Assembly: GCF_014190915.1 (NCBI RefSeq)
Contig: NZ_JACHVU010000001.1
Location: 248,001-312,000, forward strand
Origin: Mycolicibacterium iranicum
Lineage (GTDB): Bacteria; Actinomycetota; Actinomycetes; Mycobacteriales; Mycobacteriaceae
DNA: 64,000 bases
Direction: 5' to 3'
Below, in pieces: positions 43,219-51,861 of this stretch (positions are counted from its first letter, which is position 1; every line of letters begins with the position of its first letter). The position numbers and the translations under genes are program-made. The notes under the pieces are model-generated. The model did not search any database, was not told the DNA's origin, and saw only the letters and a program-made list of their open reading frames with translations.

Positions 43219-45396
43219 GTGAGCAAGACCGATCGCACGTCCAGTCTGGCCATCACCGACGACCACCAGGATCTCGCCGCGGCGACATCAGGCCAGCTCA
43301 GCCGCCTGCAGACGCTGGCGAAGGCCAGGGCGACGCTCGACGGTGGCCCCAACCACCCGGCCGATATCTGGACGGCCGCAACCGAACTCGGCTGGCTGGG
43401 ATTGGCGGTCTCCGAAGAGTTCGGCGGATCGGGCTTCGGGCTGGCCGAACTGGCCGTCGTCGCCGAATGCCTGGGACGTCAACTGACCCCCGGACCGTTC
43501 CTCACCGCGGCCGCCGCCGCGGTGATCGTCGACCGCTGCGCCGGGGATTCCGTCCGCGCCGACCTGCTTCCCCGCCTGGTCGCCGGGGAGACGGTCGCGA
43601 CCCTCGGCCTCTCGGGAACCCTCGCTGTCGGCTCGGATTCCACCGTGACCGGCGAGAGCCCCTCCGTCCTGGGTGCGCCGGACGCCGCGGTGCTGGTGCT
43701 CGTCGCCGGCGACGACGTGGTGATCGTCGACGCCGGCGCCGACGGCGTCGCCGTGACCGCGCTGGACGGTCTCGACACCACCCGCAGCATCGGCGCGGTG
43801 TCGCTGGCGGGCGTCTCCGTCGCCCCGGAGCGGATCCTGCGCGGTGCAGCCCGCAATGCCACGACGGTCTTCCGGATCCTGGCTTCGGCGGAGGCCGTCG
43901 GCGTCAGCTGGGCCGCGCTGGACATGTCCGTCGAGTACGCGAAGGTGCGCGAACAGTTCGGGCGCACCATCGGCACGTTCCAGGCGGTCAAACACCACGC
44001 CGCGAACATGCTGGTCAGCGCCGAGACCGCGACCGCGGCCACGTGGGACGCCGCCCGCGCCGAGGACCTCGACGGCGCGTGGTTCCCCGCTGCGGTGGCC
44101 GCGGCGCTGGCCAACCGCGCCCAGGTGCTCACCACGCAGAACAACATTCAGCTGCACGGCGGGATCGGCTACACCTGGGAGCACGACGCCCATCTCTACC
44201 TGCGCCGGGCCCGCACGCTGGCCGCCCTGTCGACCGACGGCGCGGATCCGCTGGTCGACGCGGTGGAGGCGCAGCGCAGCGGTCAGGCGCGTGGCGCATC
44301 GTTCACGCTGCCCGCCGAATCGGAGGAGTACCGCAGCCAGGCCCGCGAAGCGGCGGCCACGGTCCGGGGGCTGCCGCCGGAGCAGCAGCGTGACTTCCTC
44401 GTCGAGTCCGGCTATCTGGTCCCGCACTGGCCCACACCCTGGGGCCGAGGCGCGAACGTGCTGGAACAACTCGTGATCGAAGAGGAGTTCTCCGGGGTCG
44501 AGCGCCCCGACATGGGCATCACCGGCTGGGTAGCCCTGACCATCGCCCAGGCCGGAACCCCGGACCAGCGGGAACGTTGGGTCGAGCCGGTATTGCGTGG
44601 ACAGGTCATGTGGTGCCAGCTGTTCTCCGAGCCGGGCGCCGGGTCGGATGCCGCCGCGGTGCGTACGGCGGCCAAGCGGGTCGACGGCGGGTGGCGGGTC
44701 ACCGGCCAGAAGGTGTGGACGAGCCTGGCCCACCTGTGTCAGTGGGGGCTGGCCACCGTGCGCACCGATCCGGAGGCGGCCAAACACGCCGGCGTGACGA
44801 TGATGGCCATCGATATGAACGCCGAGGGCGTGACCGTGAACCCGCTCAGGGGCATCACCGGCGATTCGCACTTCAACGAGGTGTTCTTCGACGACGTGTT
44901 CGTTCCCGACGAGGACGTGGTCGGCGACGTGAACAAGGGCTGGCTGGTGGCGCGGGCCACGCTGGGCAACGAGCGGATCTCGATCGGCGGGGGTTCGGGC
45001 GCACCGATGGGCACCACTCCGGATCACCTGGTCAAGCTCCTCGACGCCGACCCCGAGGTGGGAGCGCGATTCGTGCGTCAGGCGGGTGAGGTCATCGCCG
45101 AGATCCACACGCTGCGCCTGCTGAACCTGCGTCGCGCCACCCGCGCGATCTCTGGCGCGGAACCCGGCCCGGAAGGCAACGTCACCAAGCTGCTGGTCGC
45201 CGAGTCGGGCCAGCATCTGACCGAGCTGGCCTTCGAACTGGCGGGGACGGCCGCGGTCGTGGGGCAGGCACCGCAGCTGACACTGTCCTATCTGGGCAAC
45301 CGCGCGATGACCATCGCGGGGGGAACCTCCGAGATCACCCGCAACACGATCGCCGAACGCATTCTGGGTCTGCCCCGGGATCCGCTGCTTCGCTGA
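43219..45396 (+). CDS. Two-domain acyl-CoA dehydrogenase (FadE6/FadE34 type)
   Basis: A 725-residue protein with two acyl-CoA dehydrogenase folds in tandem (about 20-350 and 370-720), as in FadE34 (711) and FadE6 (731). The N-terminal half keeps the FAD-side helix EYAKVREQFGRTIGTFQAVKH. The C-terminal half has SEPGAGSDAA and Glu585 in LGNERISIGGG, at the position of the catalytic base of isovaleryl-CoA-type enzymes; the usual YEGT Glu is replaced by AGGT. FadE34 acts on steroid side-chain CoA thioesters. GTG 43219 was chosen by the fit of the domain start. Confidence 0.9.
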   Translation: MSKTDRTSSLAITDDHQDLAAATSGQLSRLQTLAKARATLDGGPNHPADIWTAATELGWLGLAVSEEFGGSGFGLAELAVVAECLGRQLTPGPFLTAAAAAVIVDRCAGDSVRADLLPRLVAGETVATLGLSGTLAVGSDSTVTGESPSVLGAPDAAVLVLVAGDDVVIVDAGADGVAVTALDGLDTTRSIGAVSLAGVSVAPERILRGAARNATTVFRILASAEAVGVSWAALDMSVEYAKVREQFGRTIGTFQAVKHHAANMLVSAETATAATWDAARAEDLDGAWFPAAVAAALANRAQVLTTQNNIQLHGGIGYTWEHDAHLYLRRARTLAALSTDGADPLVDAVEAQRSGQARGASFTLPAESEEYRSQAREAAATVRGLPPEQQRDFLVESGYLVPHWPTPWGRGANVLEQLVIEEEFSGVERPDMGITGWVALTIAQAGTPDQRERWVEPVLRGQVMWCQLFSEPGAGSDAAAVRTAAKRVDGGWRVTGQKVWTSLAHLCQWGLATVRTDPEAAKHAGVTMMAIDMNAEGVTVNPLRGITGDSHFNEVFFDDVFVPDEDVVGDVNKGWLVARATLGNERISIGGGSGAPMGTTPDHLVKLLDADPEVGARFVRQAGEVIAEIHTLRLLNLRRATRAISGAEPGPEGNVTKLLVAESGQHLTELAFELAGTAAVVGQAPQLTLSYLGNRAMTIAGGTSEITRNTIAERILGLPRDPLLR

Positions 45397-45429
45397 CGGA
45401 CCGCGTTGCCGCGCACGCATACTGGTCGG

Positions 45430-46335
45430 GTGCACAGCATCGAGATCCATCCCGAGCTCCGTCGCGCCGCCCGGCTGGTGCCCAAGCAGATCATCACCCC
45501 GGTCACGCTGCCGTTCATGCGCGCGGCGTCGCGGCTGATGTGGCGCAAGGCGCCCGCCGACGACGTGGATGTCCTCACCCTGTCCTCGGGGGTCGGCGTC
45601 CGCCTGTTCCGCCCCGAGGGCGTGGCGACGCCGGGGCCGGCACTGCTGTGGATCCACGGCGGGGGTTACGTCATCGGCGACGCCGCGCAGGACGACGTGC
45701 TGTGCCGGCGATTCGCGAACGAGCTCGGCGTCACCGTGGTCTCGGTGAACTACCGCCTCGCGCCCCAGCATCCCTACCCGGCGCCTCTCGAGGACTGCTA
45801 CACGGCACTGAGCTGGCTCGCCACGCTGCCTGCGGTGGACGCCACCCGCGTCGCGATCGGCGGGGCCAGTGCCGGCGGCGGGCTCGCGGCGGCGCTGGCG
45901 TTGCTCGCCCGGGACCGCGGTGAGATCCCGCTTGCCGCACAGATTCTCGTGTACCCGATGATCGACGACCGCACGGTCGACCGCGCCGGTCTGGACAATC
46001 CGGGCCACCGGCTGTGGAACCAGTCGAGCAACCAGTTCGGCTGGCGGGCCTACCTCGGGGACGCCGATCCCGAGGTCGCCGTGCCTGCGCGCCGGGCCGA
46101 CCTGGAGGGGCTGCCGCCGGCGTGGATCGGCGTCGGGACGCTGGACCTGTTCCACGACGAGGACCTGGCCTACGCCGAGCGGCTGCGCGCGGCGGGGGTT
46201 CAGGTCGAGGTCGAGGTCGTCGACGGCGCGTTCCACGGGTTCGACGGCGTCGCCCCGAAAGCCGAGGTCTCGCGGTCGTTCTTCAACAGTCAATGCGCGC
46301 TGCTGCGCACGGTGTTCGCGTCCGCGGCGGCCTGA
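45430..46335 (+). CDS. lipW: Alpha/beta-hydrolase esterase LipW
   Basis: A 301-residue hormone-sensitive-lipase family esterase. HGGG oxyanion loop (IHGGGYVIGD), Ser in GGASAGGG, Asp in TLDLFHDED, His in HGFD. GTG 45430 gives the length of M. tuberculosis LipW (302). It follows the dehydrogenase by 33 bases on the same strand and may share its transcript. It converges on the amidohydrolase gene with a 3-base gap. Confidence 0.9.
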   Translation: MHSIEIHPELRRAARLVPKQIITPVTLPFMRAASRLMWRKAPADDVDVLTLSSGVGVRLFRPEGVATPGPALLWIHGGGYVIGDAAQDDVLCRRFANELGVTVVSVNYRLAPQHPYPAPLEDCYTALSWLATLPAVDATRVAIGGASAGGGLAAALALLARDRGEIPLAAQILVYPMIDDRTVDRAGLDNPGHRLWNQSSNQFGWRAYLGDADPEVAVPARRADLEGLPPAWIGVGTLDLFHDEDLAYAERLRAAGVQVEVEVVDGAFHGFDGVAPKAEVSRSFFNSQCALLRTVFASAAA

Positions 46336-46338
46336 GAA

Positions 46339-47616
46339 TCACCCCCGCTCGTAGGCCACCTCGCCGGCGATGACCGTCGCGGCCACCGCCGTGGCATCGA
46401 GCTCCGCGAGGACATCGGCCGGCGAGGCGGACACAATGCACAGGTCGCCGGGAGCGCCTGCCTCGACGCGGGCCGCACAGCCCGGCCGATGTCCTGTGAA
46501 GAGCCGCAATGCCGTTGCCGCCGGGATCTTTTCGTCCGGCCCCAGCACGGTGCCCGAGGGTGTGCGTCGCTGCACCGCGGCCCGCATGGCCGCCCACGGG
46601 TCCGGGTCGCCGAACGGCGCGTCGGTCGACAGCGCGACGGGGACACCGGCGCGCAGCAGCGACGCGACCCGCCACAGCTCGTGGTGTTCGGCCTGCGGAA
46701 CGTCGGCGAGGTACTGGTCGCCGCGCTCGGCGACGAAGTTGGGCTGTGTCACCACCGAGATCCCGGCAGCGGCAAGGTCGGTCAGGGTCCCGTCCGGGAC
46801 CACCGCGGCGTGCTCGATGCGGTCGAGGGGGTGGCGGCCGGCGACGCGCAGTGCCTCCAGCGTCACCACGAGCTGGGCGGCCGTGACGCAGTGCAGGGCC
46901 ACGGGCACCCCGACCGCATGGGTGTGCCTGATCCACCGGGTCAGGGCGTCGAGGTCCAGGTCGTCGTCGTGCAGGATGCGCTTGCCCGGCGCCAGGCATC
47001 GCACCGTCTGACGCATCCGGTGCTGGAGGTCGGTGATGTCGCCCGCCCCGAGATCCGGGGTGGCGTCGGTGACACCGGTGACGCCGTAGCGGCACAGTGT
47101 GGCGCTCAGCGACGCGAGGTCCGGTTCGGCCGGGGGCAGCGCCCAGCTGTGGTCGGCGCTGCGCAGGTTGCCGTCCGGATGGTCGGGCAGCCCCACCCGG
47201 GTCAGCGCGGGCGTGTTCAGCGTCCACTGGACACCGCTGCGGTGCTGCACGCGCACCGGCACGCCCGGCGCGAGGGCGTCGAGCACGTCGCGGTCGAGGG
47301 GTCCTGCCACCGATTCGTGGTAGCCGACGGCACGCACCCAGCCCTGGCCGTCTCGGGTCGCCGTGGCGAGAAGCGTTGCCAGCCCGGCAGTGTCGGCGAC
47401 CTCGCCGGGGCCGACCCGTACCGACTGCAGGACAGCGGCGGCAGCCCGCAGGTGCACGTGATGGTCGTGAAGGCCGGGCAGCACGGTGCCCCCCGCCGCG
47501 TCGTACTCGGTCTCCCCGCTGCGGACGGCCAGTCCTGCACCGACCTCGACGACCTCCGCGCCGACCCGGATGTCGGCAGGGGTGCCGTCGAGGAGCACCC
47601 CGCGGCGGATCAGCAC
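46339..47616 (-). CDS. Amidohydrolase family protein
   Basis: A 425-residue metal-dependent hydrolase of the amidohydrolase-3 group. The HxH metal site lies in GLHDHHVHL (near residue 53). Further His and Asp ligands are plausible in IEHAAVV and STDAPFG. The N- and C-terminal strands form the beta-sandwich typical of these enzymes. The substrate is not known. Its start overlaps the CoA-transferase stop by 7 bases, so the two products probably act together, for example on an amide- or lactam-containing acid whose CoA thioester is handled by the partner. Confidence 0.83.
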   Translation of the reverse strand: MLIRRGVLLDGTPADIRVGAEVVEVGAGLAVRSGETEYDAAGGTVLPGLHDHHVHLRAAAAVLQSVRVGPGEVADTAGLATLLATATRDGQGWVRAVGYHESVAGPLDRDVLDALAPGVPVRVQHRSGVQWTLNTPALTRVGLPDHPDGNLRSADHSWALPPAEPDLASLSATLCRYGVTGVTDATPDLGAGDITDLQHRMRQTVRCLAPGKRILHDDDLDLDALTRWIRHTHAVGVPVALHCVTAAQLVVTLEALRVAGRHPLDRIEHAAVVPDGTLTDLAAAGISVVTQPNFVAERGDQYLADVPQAEHHELWRVASLLRAGVPVALSTDAPFGDPDPWAAMRAAVQRRTPSGTVLGPDEKIPAATALRLFTGHRPGCAARVEAGAPGDLCIVSASPADVLAELDATAVAATVIAGEVAYERG

Positions 47617-48734
47617 GGCACGCCCAGCCGCGCGGCCACCAGACGTTCGACGACGTCGTTGTGCGCGCCGAGCTCCGCTGCCGCTGTGGGTACCGAAGGC
47701 ACTGTGCCGCAGTCCTTCTCGTCTCCTGGCAGCGCGGCATCCCCGGCGTAATCGGCGGCCACGCCCGCCATCGACACGTCGAGAAGTTCGCCACCGCCGC
47801 GGCCGAGTGATTCCAGCACCGCACGCGCCGCCTCGATACCCGTCAGTGGGTCGGCGAGCGCGTCAGCGCAGAACTGCGGGCCGTCGGCGCCGGCGTCGAC
47901 CAGCCCCCCGGCCACCGCGGCGTCATCGCCGAACGCCACCCACTGGCCCCGGTCGCCGTCGATGCCGTGCCCGGTGATCCGGGCCCACACCCGCCCGGGA
48001 CGGCCCGATACCTGCGCCGGTCCCAGACCGCGGCGCTGCAGCGCTGCGGGCCGGGATCCCTCGATCACGACATCCGCGGCGGTCAGGAGGCGGCGCAGCT
48101 TCCCGGGTTTCTCGAAATCGGCGTCGTACGAAAGCTTTCCGGCGTTCACCCAGTCGAAGAAGGCAGGTGGTCCGCCGCGGGTGCCGTCGGGCCGGGCCGC
48201 ACTCTCCACCTTGACGACGGTCGCGCCGGCGTCGGCGAGCACGCGGCCGCACAGAGGTCCGGCCCACATCGACGACAGGTCGACCACCAGCAGCTCCCGA
48301 GGTCGGGGGGCCGGTGCGCGGTGTCCGAGCTCGTGGATCAGCACGGGGGTGGCCCCCCGGCCCTCCCCGAGCACACCCACGGGCAGTCCGAGCAACCGGG
48401 CCCGCGCCGCGAACTCCGTAACCCCGACCGCACGCACGAAGCCCTCGATCGCCGGCCACAGCGGGTCCGGCAGCGCGTCGACCCCGATCAGGGCGGGCAC
48501 CGCGTCGAGATCGTCGGGGCGTGACAGCGTCAACGCACACCAGCCGCCGGATCCCTCCATGAGCCGGGTGGCTCCGCCCGCGGACATCCGGCCGGGGGCG
48601 GGGAGACCGAGCAGGGCCGATCGGCCGCCGATCAGCTCGGCCGCGTCGAGGTACACACTCGTGAGAGCGGCGATGGTCTGCGTGCTCTCCTGCGCACGCG
48701 CCAGCACGGCGGCTGGCACACGCACGGCAGGCAC
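47610..48734 (-). CDS. CoA-transferase family III (CaiB/BaiF) variant
   Basis: A 374-residue type III CoA-transferase with an unusual layout. The core strand VVDLSSMWAGPLCGRVLADAG, usually near residue 10, begins near residue 147. It is preceded by about 145 residues containing a short CaiB-like C-terminal-type region. The candidate catalytic Asp is in AFGDDAAVAGG. These enzymes move CoA between carboxylic acids. The middle gene of a three-gene operon (24 bases after the double-hotdog gene, 7-base overlap with the amidohydrolase gene). Activity is plausible but unproven. Confidence 0.8.
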   Translation of the reverse strand: MPAVRVPAAVLARAQESTQTIAALTSVYLDAAELIGGRSALLGLPAPGRMSAGGATRLMEGSGGWCALTLSRPDDLDAVPALIGVDALPDPLWPAIEGFVRAVGVTEFAARARLLGLPVGVLGEGRGATPVLIHELGHRAPAPRPRELLVVDLSSMWAGPLCGRVLADAGATVVKVESAARPDGTRGGPPAFFDWVNAGKLSYDADFEKPGKLRRLLTAADVVIEGSRPAALQRRGLGPAQVSGRPGRVWARITGHGIDGDRGQWVAFGDDAAVAGGLVDAGADGPQFCADALADPLTGIEAARAVLESLGRGGGELLDVSMAGVAADYAGDAALPGDEKDCGTVPSVPTAAAELGAHNDVVERLVAARLGVPC

Positions 48735-48758
48735 AGGACCATTGTGGGTGATGCCCGC

Positions 48759-49760
48759 TCAGAACAGGAGCGCGGTGAACCGCCAGTCCAAGACCTGACG
48801 GTCGTCGTCGTCCACGGCGAAGACGGTCGAGTGCAGTCGAAGCACCGTGCCGCCGCCCGGCCTCGGATCGGCGCCCTCGACGGTCAGCTCGCTGTAGAGC
48901 GTGTCGTTCTCGTGCACGGGTCCGGTGTGGTCGCAGGACTCCCACGCCAAGACCGCGACGAGGTCGGGCAGCAGCCGGGTCGCCTGGGCCAGCGCGAGTC
49001 CGATCGTGTGACCCCCGTAGACCAACCGTTTTCCGGCGACCCGCGAATCATGATGGGTGGCAGCGATGTTGAGTGTCAGCCTGGCCAGCTCGGGTGCACT
49101 GGTCACGACGTCGGCGGTACTGCGCACGGTGGTCCCCACCAGTGCCGCGTCGACGAATGGCGCGGGTACCCGGGACCGGAACATCTCGGCGTCCCAGCCC
49201 TGGGTCGGATCGGGCGCCGGTCCGGCGTCCACGCCGATCAGCGACAGGTCGTCGTCGTGGCCGGTACGGACCTCGTCGCTGCTCATCGGCAGCATCGCGC
49301 AGCGGTAGAAATCGAGCACCAGCCGTGCGGCCTGGTCGGTGGTCGTCACCCGCAGCGCCGCGAGCCCGGTCGTCGGGCGCCCCGGTCTGACCGAGTTCTG
49401 TTTCAGCGCAACGACCTCAGTGCGGGTGTGCAGGGTGTCGCCGATCGCGGGGTAGCGGTGGAAGGTCAGGCCCCGGTAGAACAGGTTCGCCTTGACCCGC
49501 TGAGTCACCAGCGTGGACTGACCGATCGCCACGTCGCACACCAGCGCCGGGTGGGCCATCGGCGCGGTCGCGCCCGTCACCGCCGTGCACAGGGCGGCGT
49601 CGAGCGGCAGGCGGAGGCGATCGCCGAGGATCGCCTGGTGCGTGGCGGCGACACCGGAGGTCAGCGTCATCGACGGGGCCCAGTCGAAGACCTGGCCCAC
49701 CCGCAGGTCGTCGAAATAGGGTCCCGCGCCGATTTGGCCGTACAAAGTCACAGACCGCAT
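48759..49760 (-). CDS. Double-hotdog acyl-CoA-binding protein (Rv0216 type)
   Basis: A 333-residue double-hotdog protein related to R-specific enoyl-CoA hydratases. It matches Rv0216 of M. tuberculosis, for which a structure is known and a standard hydratase catalytic pair was reported missing. Here too no clear GDxNPIH motif is found, the nearest being KRLVYGGHTIGLA. It may bind or hydrate an unusual acyl-CoA. It is the first gene of the operon with the CoA-transferase and amidohydrolase, and divergent from fadE3. Confidence 0.86.
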   Translation of the reverse strand: MRSVTLYGQIGAGPYFDDLRVGQVFDWAPSMTLTSGVAATHQAILGDRLRLPLDAALCTAVTGATAPMAHPALVCDVAIGQSTLVTQRVKANLFYRGLTFHRYPAIGDTLHTRTEVVALKQNSVRPGRPTTGLAALRVTTTDQAARLVLDFYRCAMLPMSSDEVRTGHDDDLSLIGVDAGPAPDPTQGWDAEMFRSRVPAPFVDAALVGTTVRSTADVVTSAPELARLTLNIAATHHDSRVAGKRLVYGGHTIGLALAQATRLLPDLVAVLAWESCDHTGPVHENDTLYSELTVEGADPRPGGGTVLRLHSTVFAVDDDDRQVLDWRFTALLF

Positions 49761-49834
49761 GCTGGCACCGGGTCAGACCGGGTGTCAACAATGCTACAAA
49801 TGGCCGTACATTTATCGAGCGACGGAGGTGCGCG

Positions 49835-50992
49835 GTGGCCGAAGGCCTGAGCAGCGAAGAGACCATGCTGGTCGAGACGGTCCGCACGTTCGTCAACCGC
49901 GACGTCAAGCCCACCGTCCGCGAGGTCGAGCACGCCAACACCTATCCGCAGGCGTGGATCGAACAGATGAAGCAGATCGGCATCTACGGGCTGGCCGTGC
50001 CGGAGGCCTACGGCGGGGCGCCGGTGTCCACCCGCTGCTACGTGCTGGTCACCCAGGAGCTGGCGCGCGGCTGGATGAGCCTGGCCGGAGCCATGGGCGG
50101 GCACACCGTGGTGGCCAAACTGCTCACGCTGTTCGGCACCGAGGAGCAGAAGCAGCGCTATCTGCCGGGGATGGCCACCGGCGAGGTGCGCGCGACGATG
50201 GCGCTGACGGAGCCGGGGGGCGGGTCGGACCTGCAGGCGATGAGCACCGTCGCCCGCACCGACGGTGACGACCTGGTGATCAACGGATCGAAGACGTGGA
50301 TCTCCAACGCGCGGCGGTCGGGGCTGATCGCGCTGCTGTGCAAGACCGATCCGGACGCCACCCCGAAGCACGCCGGGATCTCGGTCGTCCTCGTCGAGAA
50401 CCCGACCCCCGGCCTGGCGGTGTCGCGGGACCTGCCCAAGCTGGGATACAAGGGCGTGGAGTCCTGCGAGCTGGCGTTCGACCGGTGTCGCGTCCCCGCC
50501 TCGGCGATCCTCGGCGGCACGCCGGGTAAGGGGTTCGCGCAGATGATGAAAGGCCTTGAGACGGGCCGGATCCAGGTGGCCTCCCGGGCCCTGGGGGTGG
50601 CCTCGGCCGCGCTGGAGGACGCACTGGCCTACGCGCAGGACCGGGAGAGTTTCGGGCAGCCCATCTGGAAGCACCAGGCCGTCGGCCACTATCTGGCCGA
50701 CATGGCGACGAAGCTGACCGCTGCCCGCCAGCTGACCCTGTACGCGGCGGACCGGTACGACAGCGGCGCCCGGGCCGACATGGAGGCCGGGATGGCCAAG
50801 CTGTTCGCCTCCGAGACGGCGATGGACATCGCGCTCAACGCCGTCCGGATCCACGGCGGATACGGCTATTCCACCGAGTACGACGTCGAACGCTACTTCC
50901 GGGACGCGCCGCTGATGATCGTCGGGGAGGGCACCAACGAGATCCAGCGCAACGTGATCGCCGGCCAGTTGGTGGCCCGGGGCGGCATCTGA
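49835..50992 (+). CDS. fadE3: Acyl-CoA dehydrogenase FadE3
   Basis: A 385-residue standard-length acyl-CoA dehydrogenase. The signatures are LTEPGGGSD, the FAD helix DRESFGQPIWKHQAVG and the catalytic Glu365 in GEGTNEIQRN. GTG 49835 follows GGAGG. It is divergent from the Rv0216-type gene, as Rv0215c/Rv0216 in M. tuberculosis, and its TGA overlaps the gntR ATG by one base (TGATG). Confidence 0.9.
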   Translation: MAEGLSSEETMLVETVRTFVNRDVKPTVREVEHANTYPQAWIEQMKQIGIYGLAVPEAYGGAPVSTRCYVLVTQELARGWMSLAGAMGGHTVVAKLLTLFGTEEQKQRYLPGMATGEVRATMALTEPGGGSDLQAMSTVARTDGDDLVINGSKTWISNARRSGLIALLCKTDPDATPKHAGISVVLVENPTPGLAVSRDLPKLGYKGVESCELAFDRCRVPASAILGGTPGKGFAQMMKGLETGRIQVASRALGVASAALEDALAYAQDRESFGQPIWKHQAVGHYLADMATKLTAARQLTLYAADRYDSGARADMEAGMAKLFASETAMDIALNAVRIHGGYGYSTEYDVERYFRDAPLMIVGEGTNEIQRNVIAGQLVARGGI

Positions 50993-51714
50993 TGCCGCCC
51001 GCCTACCAGGTGCTGCGCGAACGCCTGCGCGACGAGATCGCGACCGGCCGCTACCCCGACGGTATCCGCCTGCCCACCGAATCCGAACTCGTTGCCCGGC
51101 ACGGCCTCTCACGTCAGACGGTGCGCCGCGCGTTCCAGGATCTCGTCGCCGACGGCACCGTGTACCGCGTACCCGGGCGCGGCAGCTACGCCAGCGAACA
51201 GGGCCGCCGCTACCTGCGGCAGCTGGGCTCGATCGAAGACCTCATGAGCCTGTCCGACGACACCACGATGGAGGTGCTCGACGGGCTGCACCGCAGGGTG
51301 GACATCGAGGCCGCCAGCCGGCTGCGCCTCGACGGGGATGTGGTCTATACGGTGGCGTTCCGGCGTCTGCACGACGGCGTCGCGTTCGGCCACACCGTCG
51401 TGCACCTTCCACCCGCGGTCGCGGCGGTGGTGCTGTCGTCCCGCGACATGGCCACCGGGGCCGTGAGCACGCACACCGTGATCGGGCTGCTCGAACCGCA
51501 CCTGGAGCACCCGATCGCCGAAGCGGCACAGTCGATCACGGTGGCCGCGGCCGACGACACCGCGGCGGCGGCGGTGGGCTGCTCGTCGGGGCACCCGATG
51601 CTGAGGGTGGACCGGCTCTATGCCGACGCCGCCGGCAGCCCGGTCGAGCTGGCGGTCAGTCAGTTCCTCCCCGAGCAGTACACCTACCGGGTCACGCTGC
51701 GCCGATCCGGTTGA
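50992..51714 (+). CDS. GntR/HutC-family regulator with UTRA domain
   Basis: A 240-residue regulator. The winged helix occupies residues 1-70 (LPTESELVARHGLSRQTVRRAFQDL). The UTRA ligand domain (about 95-235) has the typical VDRLYADAAGSPVELAVSQFLPEQY near the end. It is translationally coupled to fadE3, so it likely controls fadE3 and the divergent hotdog/CoA-transferase/amidohydrolase operon in response to a substrate of that pathway. Confidence 0.87.
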   Translation: MPPAYQVLRERLRDEIATGRYPDGIRLPTESELVARHGLSRQTVRRAFQDLVADGTVYRVPGRGSYASEQGRRYLRQLGSIEDLMSLSDDTTMEVLDGLHRRVDIEAASRLRLDGDVVYTVAFRRLHDGVAFGHTVVHLPPAVAAVVLSSRDMATGAVSTHTVIGLLEPHLEHPIAEAAQSITVAAADDTAAAAVGCSSGHPMLRVDRLYADAAGSPVELAVSQFLPEQYTYRVTLRRSG

Positions 51715-51861
51715 GCCCTGCCCCCTGCCCCTGCACCCCTGCCCCCTGCACCGAGGGCCCTGCACCCCTGGCCCCTGCACCGCGAGCGCGCGTGTCTGCA
51801 CGCCGCCGAGCGGCGTGTCGTGTGCCGTCGCGCGCGCTCGCCGCGCACCGACAGCGACGTT
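51715..51861. repeat. C-rich tandem repeat plus REP-like hairpin sequence
   Basis: The 147 bases between convergent gntR and the enoyl-CoA hydratase gene hold irregular tandem copies of CCCTGCACC/CCCCTGC (51717-51780). The 22-base sequence at 51778-51799 then follows, found inverted at 54387-54408. The second half can fold with itself (GCCGCCGAGCGGC). No terminator with a T tract is seen. Confidence 0.7.

Noticed and set aside
43288..46293. 1001-codon minus-strand open frame
   Set aside because: It lies fully opposite the two-domain dehydrogenase and lipW, both of which have intact catalytic motifs. The translation is a compositional shadow.
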